From positions 1 to 11,140 of the forward strand of contig JAUIME010000097.1 in assembly GCA_030433195.1 (NCBI GenBank): DNA of 11,140 bases, given 5' to 3'. Source of the DNA: a bacterium (GTDB lineage: Bacteria > Planctomycetota > JACOTG01 > JAUIME01). The translations under genes were made by a program, and so were the position numbers. Of this stretch, positions 7,176 through 11,140 are shown piece after piece; within the stretch, counting starts at the first letter, position 1, and each line of letters opens with the position of its first letter. The notes under the pieces were generated by a model. That model did no database searches and was not told where the DNA came from. It was given only the letters and a program-made list of their open reading frames with translations.

Positions 7176-8393
7176 ATGCCGATCTTCGAGTACAAGGGCC
7201 TGGATGCAGTCGGCAAGAGCGCGTCCGGGATCCTGAACGCCGACACGGCTGCGGAAGCCCGCTCGAAACTCCGCCGCGACGGGGTCTACGTGACCGACGT
7301 CGCGATGATCAAGGCGTCCGAGAAGAAGGGCTTCGACTTCGCGCTGCCGAAGTTCATGCGCCGCGGCGTCGGCGACATCTCGCTCGCCACGCGACAGCTC
7401 GCGACGCTGCTCGGCGCGGGCATCCCGCTGACCGAATCGCTCACGGCTCTGATCGAGCAAAGCGAGAACGACCAGATGGAGCGAGTCGTCCGCGACGTGC
7501 GCGAGCGCGTCACGCAAGGCTCGAGCCTCGGCGAAGCGCTCGAAGCGCATCCGGCGGTGTTCTCGAAGCTCTATGTGAACATGGTCAAGGCCGGCGAAGC
7601 CTCCGGGAACCTCGACGGCGTACTGACGCGCGTTGCCGACTACCTCCAGAAGGAGGCGCAGCTCAAGGGCAAGGTCGGCGCCGCCCTCGCCTACCCGATC
7701 ATCATGCTCATCATCGGGATCGCGGTGGTGTCAGTGCTCATGACGTTCGTCGTCCCGAAGATCTCGCAGATCCTCACCGAGGCCGGCCGCGAGCTGCCGC
7801 TCATCACACGCCTGCTCATCGGTACGAGCAACATGCTGCGCGACTACTGGTGGCTCATCTTGCTGATGATCGTCGTCATGTTGCTCTTGTTCCGGATGAT
7901 CCTGCGCACCGACAAGGGACGGCACGGTTTCGACAAGACACTCCTCAAGCTGCCGATCTTCGGCGATCTGTTCCGCAAGGCCGGAATCTCGCGTTTCTCG
8001 GTCACGCTGTCGACACTTCTCAACAGTGGCGTGACGGTCATGGACGGCCTCCGGATCGTGAAGGATATCGTGAACAACCGCGTTCTAGCGGATACACTCG
8101 AAGAGGTGCACAGCCGCATCCTCGAGGGAACCGACATCTCGACGCCCCTCAAGAAGAGCGGCGTCTTCCCGCCCGTCGTCGGCTACATGGTCGCCGTCGG
8201 CGAGCAGAGTGGGAAGCTCGAGCAGATGCTCGAGAAGATCAGCGAAACGTACGACCAGGAGATCGAATCCGCCACGCAAAAGATGACGTCGGTCCTCGAG
8301 CCGCTGCTCATCGTGTTTCTCGCGGTCATCGTCGGCGGTATCGTGATGGCGATCCTCCTGCCCATCCTCGACATCAACAGCCTCGCCGGCTGA
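7176..8393 (+). CDS. gspF: Type II secretion inner-membrane platform protein GspF
   Basis: A 405-residue polytopic membrane protein of the GspF/PilC family, matching the usual length. It starts with the family-typical MPIFEYKGLDAVGK and has two repeated cytoplasmic helical domains. The first (about 65-170) contains LATLLGAGIPLTESL; the second (about 268-372) contains LSTLLNSGVTVMDGL, showing the internal duplication. Three membrane helices are visible at about 172-193, 224-243 and 377-397. It is the inner-membrane platform that couples GspE ATP hydrolysis to pseudopilin insertion. The ATG lies 12 bp after the gspE stop with no strong Shine-Dalgarno sequence, so translational coupling to gspE is likely. 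Confidence 0.97.
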   Translation: MPIFEYKGLDAVGKSASGILNADTAAEARSKLRRDGVYVTDVAMIKASEKKGFDFALPKFMRRGVGDISLATRQLATLLGAGIPLTESLTALIEQSENDQMERVVRDVRERVTQGSSLGEALEAHPAVFSKLYVNMVKAGEASGNLDGVLTRVADYLQKEAQLKGKVGAALAYPIIMLIIGIAVVSVLMTFVVPKISQILTEAGRELPLITRLLIGTSNMLRDYWWLILLMIVVMLLLFRMILRTDKGRHGFDKTLLKLPIFGDLFRKAGISRFSVTLSTLLNSGVTVMDGLRIVKDIVNNRVLADTLEEVHSRILEGTDISTPLKKSGVFPPVVGYMVAVGEQSGKLEQMLEKISETYDQEIESATQKMTSVLEPLLIVFLAVIVGGIVMAILLPILDINSLAG

Positions 8394-8400
8394 GCCGGCG
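8384..8400. other. Inverted repeat spanning the gspF stop codon
   Basis: CGCCGGC (8384-8390) and GCCGGCG (8394-8400) flank the TGA stop, which would be the 3-nt loop. A loop this tight may melt one closing pair. It sits at the boundary between the ATPase/platform genes and the pseudopilin genes. No T-run follows. It could be a processing or stability element, or chance given the GC content. Confidence 0.35.
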
Positions 8401-8428
8401 GCAGCACCCGTAGAAGGAGCAAGGAATC

Positions 8429-8875
8429 ATGAAAGCCGTACAGAACTTCCCCGAGAACTTGCGAAAGCTCCAGACCGATGGCGTCCGCGGGATCACGCTC
8501 GTCGAGCTCATGGTCGTCATCACGATCCTCGGGCTCATGGCGGGCGTCGTGACCGTCGCCGTCATCCCGCGTCTTCGCACCGCGAAGAAGCGTCTGACCG
8601 AACAGGAAATGAACGCGATCGGCAAGGCTTGCGAGCTCTTCGAGATCGACCACAACAAGCTCCCCGAGTCGCTCGACGAGCTCCTGAATCCGCCGGACGA
8701 TCTCGGCACGGGCTCGTACCTGAAAGACGGCGATCTGAAGGACGGCTGGGGCAACGAGTACGAGTACAGCATCGACGAGAACGGTGTCCGACTCGTGAGC
8801 TTCGGCTCGGACGGGATGGAAGGCGGATCCGGCATGGCCGCCGACCTCGTCTATCCGAAGGAAGACGACCGATGA
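8429..8875 (+). CDS. gspG: Major pseudopilin GspG
   Basis: A 148-residue type IV pilin-like protein, near the usual GspG length. A 21-residue leader ends at the prepilin peptidase site: Gly21, then ITLVELMVVITILGLMAGVV, with the essential Glu at mature position +5 (Glu26). The hydrophobic N-terminal helix drives membrane insertion and fibre packing. The C-terminal DGWGNEYEY followed by SFGSDGMEGGSG resembles the GspG calcium-binding region (commonly DPWGN...GxDG). It should form the body of the periplasmic pseudopilus that pushes substrates through GspD. AAGGAG lies nine nt before the ATG. Mature +1 is Ile rather than the usual Phe. The stop overlaps the gspH start (ATGA). The prepilin peptidase gene (gspO/pilD) is not in the window. 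Confidence 0.96.
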   Translation: MKAVQNFPENLRKLQTDGVRGITLVELMVVITILGLMAGVVTVAVIPRLRTAKKRLTEQEMNAIGKACELFEIDHNKLPESLDELLNPPDDLGTGSYLKDGDLKDGWGNEYEYSIDENGVRLVSFGSDGMEGGSGMAADLVYPKEDDR

Positions 8876-9432
8876 TCCCCGCCGCGCTGGCACCCGACGC
8901 GGGTCGCGAGCGCGGCGTCACGCTCATCGAGTTGATGGTCGTGGTCTTGATCCTCTCACTCAGTCTGACGATCGTCGCGACCCGACTCGACGGCATCACG
9001 TCGAACTCGCGCCTCAAGGCGAGCGCGCGTCACATCGGATCGACGATCGAGCTGCTGCAGAACCAGGGGATCGTCAACGGCCGATTCTATTTCCTGCAGT
9101 TCGACCTCACCGACAACCGGATGCGGTGGATCATCGCCCCGGAAGCGGCGCGCGAAGGGATGGACCTCGAGGGCGAGACCCGCGAGCTCCCGTGGCGTAC
9201 GCTCGAACGCGGCGTCGTGATGGAAGACCTCACCTTCGACGACGGCGTCCGCAAGGAAGACGAACGCATCAACGTCCCCTTTGGCCCCACCGGCATGACC
9301 TGGGGTTTTCAGGTCCACCTCATCAACGAGGAAGGTCGCCGCTACACCGTCGAAGCCAACAGCGTGACGGGACTCGTGTCGTACTACCCGTACCGCAAGG
9401 AGTTCGAAGAAGTCCCCGAGGAGTTGTTCTGA
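8872..9432 (+). CDS. gspH: Minor pseudopilin GspH
   Basis: A 186-residue pseudopilin. The start is the ATG overlapping the gspG stop (ATGA), with AAGGA about nine nt upstream; the same frame is open earlier, but only as an out-of-frame shadow of gspG. A 15-residue leader ends at Gly15, followed by VTLIELMVVVLILSL with Glu at +5 (Glu20). Downstream residues (LKASARHIGSTIELLQNQG, then a beta-rich domain) fit the GspH/FimT-type minor pseudopilins. GspH usually sits near the pseudopilus and links the tip complex to the GspG shaft. Mature +1 is Val, not the common Phe/Met. The stop overlaps the gspI start (TGATG). The H assignment rests on family features and gene order, and is good but less distinctive than D-G. 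Confidence 0.9.
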   Translation: MIPAALAPDAGRERGVTLIELMVVVLILSLSLTIVATRLDGITSNSRLKASARHIGSTIELLQNQGIVNGRFYFLQFDLTDNRMRWIIAPEAAREGMDLEGETRELPWRTLERGVVMEDLTFDDGVRKEDERINVPFGPTGMTWGFQVHLINEEGRRYTVEANSVTGLVSYYPYRKEFEEVPEELF

Positions 9433-9980
9433 TGACGACCCGTACCGAGCGCCCTACCCGCGGCTTCACGCTGCTCGAGGTCATGGTCGCGATCGCGATC
9501 TTCGCCCTCGGCTCGGTGTCCGTCCTCGCGATCCGCACGAACTCGTACCGTGAGGCGCGCGCCGCGCGCGACTACAACACCGCCCGCTACCTGCTGCAGC
9601 TGCAGATGGAAGAAGTCCTGCTCCAACCGAAGGAGTACGAAGACGGCGACGAGGGCGAGTTCGAAGACATCGAAGACGAACGCGTCGTGGCGCGCTACAC
9701 CTGGGGCGTCGAGATGGAGGAGATCAACCTCCTCGGCGGCCAGGACGACGAGGAAGAAGAGATCGTCGAACGCGCTTCGAGACGTCGCGGCGACGACGAA
9801 GACGAAGGAGGCGGCCTCGGCGGAGGGGGCGGCCTCGGCGGCGAAGACGAAGAACAAGAGATCCGCGTTTGGCGGGTCAAGGTATCCGTCTACTATCCGG
9901 GAAGTCGCGGCGAGATCAACGAGATCTCGGCGACGACGTACCTGCCGGGAGACGCGGTCGAAGACGAGGGGTTCTTCTGA
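9432..9980 (+). CDS. gspI: Minor pseudopilin GspI with acidic/Gly-rich insertion
   Basis: A 182-residue minor pseudopilin, longer than the usual 120-130. The leader ends at Gly11, followed by FTLLEVMVAIAIFALGSVSV with Glu at +5 (Glu16) and the ARYLLQLQMEEVL helix typical of GspI. In the family it nucleates the tip complex with GspJ and GspK. The extra length is mostly a low-complexity insertion at about 102-143: a run of Asp/Glu, then ASRRRGDDEDE, then two GGLGG units, then EDEEQE. The conserved beta-sheet (IRVWRVKVSVYYPG) resumes after it. The start is the ATG overlapping the gspH stop (TGATG), with GAGGAG eight nt upstream. The stop overlaps gspJ in the same way. Confidence 0.93.
   Translation: MTTRTERPTRGFTLLEVMVAIAIFALGSVSVLAIRTNSYREARAARDYNTARYLLQLQMEEVLLQPKEYEDGDEGEFEDIEDERVVARYTWGVEMEEINLLGGQDDEEEEIVERASRRRGDDEDEGGGLGGGGGLGGEDEEQEIRVWRVKVSVYYPGSRGEINEISATTYLPGDAVEDEGFF
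9810..9841 (+). repeat. Tandem 14-nt direct repeat inside gspI
   Basis: GGCGGCCTCGGCGG occurs at 9810-9823 and 9828-9841, an 18-bp (six-codon) period. It encodes the doubled Gly-Gly-Leu-Gly-Gly units of the GspI insertion. Replication slippage could change the length of this segment between strains while keeping frame. Confidence 0.8.
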
Positions 9981-10996
9981 TGACGACGACGAAAGCCCGA
10001 CGATCCGCGCCGTCTGGCGCCAGGCGCCGACTCGCCTGCGCGATCGCCCTGCTCCGCACCCCGTCCGAAGCCCGACGCGAGGGCTTCACGCTCATCGAGA
10101 TCCTCGTGGCGCTGTCGCTGCTCGGGCTCATACTACCGGCGCTCTACGGGATCCTCATCAGTACGGTCCGCCTTCGCGAGCAGATCCAGGAAGACGGCAA
10201 CCCGTACGGTATCGGCCCGACGATCCTCGACCTCATCGAAGAGGACGTTCGCGGGATCTACTTCACCAACGTGAAGGACAACGCGTACTTCTTCGGCGAG
10301 ACGCGCAGCGTGAGCGGGCGCGACGCCGACCGGTTCGATTGCATCACGACCGTCGACTCACGCACGCTTCTCGGCGACGACGACCAGTCGCGCGTCCGCA
10401 GCGACGTGACCGAGGTCGGCTACGCGCTTCGCGCGAACCCCGACAACTCCGACTACCTCCAGCTCTTCCGCCGCGAAGACTTCTTCGTCGACGAGGAGCC
10501 CTTCGCGGGCGGTCGCTACCGACTGCTCTACGACCGCATCCGTACCTTCGACATCGTCTACCTCTCGGAGGAAGGCGGCGCCGAGGAAGGTGGATCGGCA
10601 TCCGGCAATCGGAGCGCGGGCGACTCGCAGAAGGAAGGCGCGCTGCTCGAAGACGACAACTGGGACAGCCGCGACGCGCAGACGCTCCCTCGCGCCATGC
10701 AGGTCGAGCTCGAAATCGGCGTGCCCGACAATCGTCCCGGCATGGGCGGCCTCGACATCCCCTACCGATTCACGCGCGTCATCTCGTTCCCGCGTGATGC
10801 TCAGACGAGCATGGCCGAGCTCCCGACTCTCCTCGAAGCCGGCGAACAGCTGCAGCAGCAAGGCAGCGAAGAGCAACAAGAAGGCGGCGGCGGTGGTCGA
10901 GGGGGCGGCGGACGTGGCGGCGGCACGCGCGGTGGAAACCGCGGTGGCGGCAATCGCGGCGGTGGCGGCGCGGGCGGCCTGTTCGGCGGCAACTGA
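9980..10996 (+). CDS. gspJ: Minor pseudopilin GspJ with Gly/Arg-rich C-terminal tail
   Basis: A 338-residue pseudopilin, against about 200 for typical GspJ. An unusually long leader (35 residues, Arg-rich with a hydrophobic ACAIALL) ends at Gly35, then FTLIEILVALSLLGLILPAL with Glu at +5 (Glu40). The globular domain has family-like segments: DLIEEDVRGIYFT, SDVTEVGYAL, LFRREDFFVDEEP, and NWDS followed by LPRAMQVELEI. In the family GspJ joins GspI and GspK in the pseudopilus tip. Two non-conserved additions are a Gly/Ser/Glu loop (198-220) and a tail from residue 302 to 338 that is mostly Gly with interspersed Arg and Asn. The start overlaps the gspI stop (TGATG), with GAGGGG eight nt upstream. 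It is the last gene of the operon here; no gspK follows. Confidence 0.93.
   Translation: MTTTKARRSAPSGARRRLACAIALLRTPSEARREGFTLIEILVALSLLGLILPALYGILISTVRLREQIQEDGNPYGIGPTILDLIEEDVRGIYFTNVKDNAYFFGETRSVSGRDADRFDCITTVDSRTLLGDDDQSRVRSDVTEVGYALRANPDNSDYLQLFRREDFFVDEEPFAGGRYRLLYDRIRTFDIVYLSEEGGAEEGGSASGNRSAGDSQKEGALLEDDNWDSRDAQTLPRAMQVELEIGVPDNRPGMGGLDIPYRFTRVISFPRDAQTSMAELPTLLEAGEQLQQQGSEEQQEGGGGGRGGGGRGGGTRGGNRGGGNRGGGGAGGLFGGN
10883..10993 (+). repeat. Gly/Arg-codon low-complexity tract at the 3' end of gspJ
   Basis: The last 37 codons of gspJ are dominated by GGC and GGT, with recurring R-G-G-G and N-R-G-G-G units (for example 10922-10960). The DNA is imperfectly repetitive rather than a pure microsatellite, and codon choice varies. 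That suggests selection on the protein composition as well as repeat expansion. Confidence 0.75.
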
Positions 10997-11056
10997 CCCG
11001 GCCTCTTCATGACGCGCCGATCACGACCGGGATACGAGGCGAGTCCCTGAATGCAA

Positions 11057-11089
11057 ACGCGCGGATCCGATCTCGTCGGACCCGCGCGT
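11057..11089. terminator. Strong stem-loop, probable terminator between convergent genes
   Basis: Bases 11057-11070 pair with 11076-11089 at 13 of 14 positions (one A/C mismatch) around a 5-nt TCTCG loop. On the minus strand the stem is followed by TTTGCATT, a modest T-rich stretch, so it best fits an intrinsic terminator for a leftward gene. On the plus strand it lies 60 nt after the gspJ stop and lacks a T-run; there it may protect the operon's 3' end or assist termination. The 60 nt between gspJ and the stem hold nothing recognisable. Confidence 0.72.
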
Positions 11090-11109
11090 CGAGGTGATCT
11101 CGGTATTCG

Positions 11110-11140
11110 TCAGCCGGTCGCCTTCACGACGGCCGATTTC
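11110..11140 (-). CDS. C-terminal end of an unidentified leftward gene (partial)
   Basis: On the minus strand the last bases read KSAVVKATG followed by TGA (11112-11110), and the strong stem-loop begins 20 nt after that stop. Stop plus terminator is the expected layout for a gene end. The other two minus frames either stop immediately or run through the stem. Only nine full codons are visible, so no function can be given and even its reality is tentative. If real, it converges on the gsp operon. Confidence 0.35.
   Translation of the reverse strand, partial: KSAVVKATG

Noticed and set aside
5052..7550. 832-codon minus-strand frame
   Set aside because: It is antisense to the end of gspD, gspE and the start of gspF; no domain is visible.
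6125..8413. 762-codon plus-strand frame
   Set aside because: It is a +1-type shadow overlapping both gspE and gspF, very rich in Arg/His/Pro.
8629..8871. Upstream extension of gspH into gspG
   Set aside because: It is an Arg-rich shadow of gspG. The ATGA overlap at 8872 with a ribosome site and normal prepilin leader marks the real start. The same reasoning removes the upstream extensions of gspI (9126-9431) and gspJ (9869-9979).
5454..8875. Type IV pilus operon (pilB-pilC-pilA) instead of T2SS
   Set aside because: The GspG C-terminal motif, the GspH, I and J pseudopilins and the N0-N3 secretin upstream all point to T2SS; no pilT or pilM-Q genes are present.
1..11140. tRNA, rRNA, CRISPR array, insertion sequence or prophage
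   Set aside because: No cloverleaf, regular spaced repeats, transposase or integrase motif, or terminal inverted repeats were seen. Composition looks uniform across the genes.

Overview
The window is about 11.1 kb of GC-rich bacterial chromosome. Its centrepiece is a rightward type II secretion system (T2SS) operon, gspD-E-F-G-H-I-J, running from 2987 to 10996. It encodes a secretin, a zinc-containing assembly ATPase, the inner-membrane platform protein, the major pseudopilin and three minor pseudopilins. This is a known class of machine, and I see no evidence for a wholly new system. The novelty is in details: unusual low-complexity extensions on GspD, GspI and GspJ, a calcium-loop-like insertion in the secretin, a degenerate N-terminal domain in GspE, and an operon that stops cleanly after gspJ without gspC, K, L, M or O.

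Left of the operon, two genes point the opposite way. The first encodes an HU/IHF-family DNA-bending protein (2178 to 1807). It is driven by a promoter with perfect TTGACA and TATAAT hexamers. About 210 bp downstream of it is a large membrane protein (1596 to beyond position 1) with the N-terminal multi-helix domain of fused MFS/spermidine-synthase-like proteins; its catalytic domain lies outside the window. The 2179-2986 gap between hup and gspD holds the two divergent promoters, several inverted repeats and no recognisable gene.

The gsp genes are tightly packed. G/H overlap as ATGA, H/I and I/J overlap as TGATG, and E/F are 12 bp apart. The two longer gaps, D/E (115 bp) and F/G (35 bp), each carry an inverted repeat at or just after the upstream stop codon. 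These may tune the different stoichiometries of outer-membrane secretin, ATPase/platform and pseudopilins. The operon ends at a strong stem-loop (11057-11089) that also appears to terminate a convergent gene whose last codons enter from the right edge.

Taxonomy is inference only. High GC, strong G/C third-position bias, GTG and TTG starts, a fused MFS/spermidine-synthase-like protein, an HU with a low-complexity tail, and a compact D-J cluster would fit Planctomycetota or a deltaproteobacterial-grade lineage such as Myxococcota. The window cannot settle this. Because GC is high, very long open frames occur antisense to or out of frame with real genes; these have been excluded.
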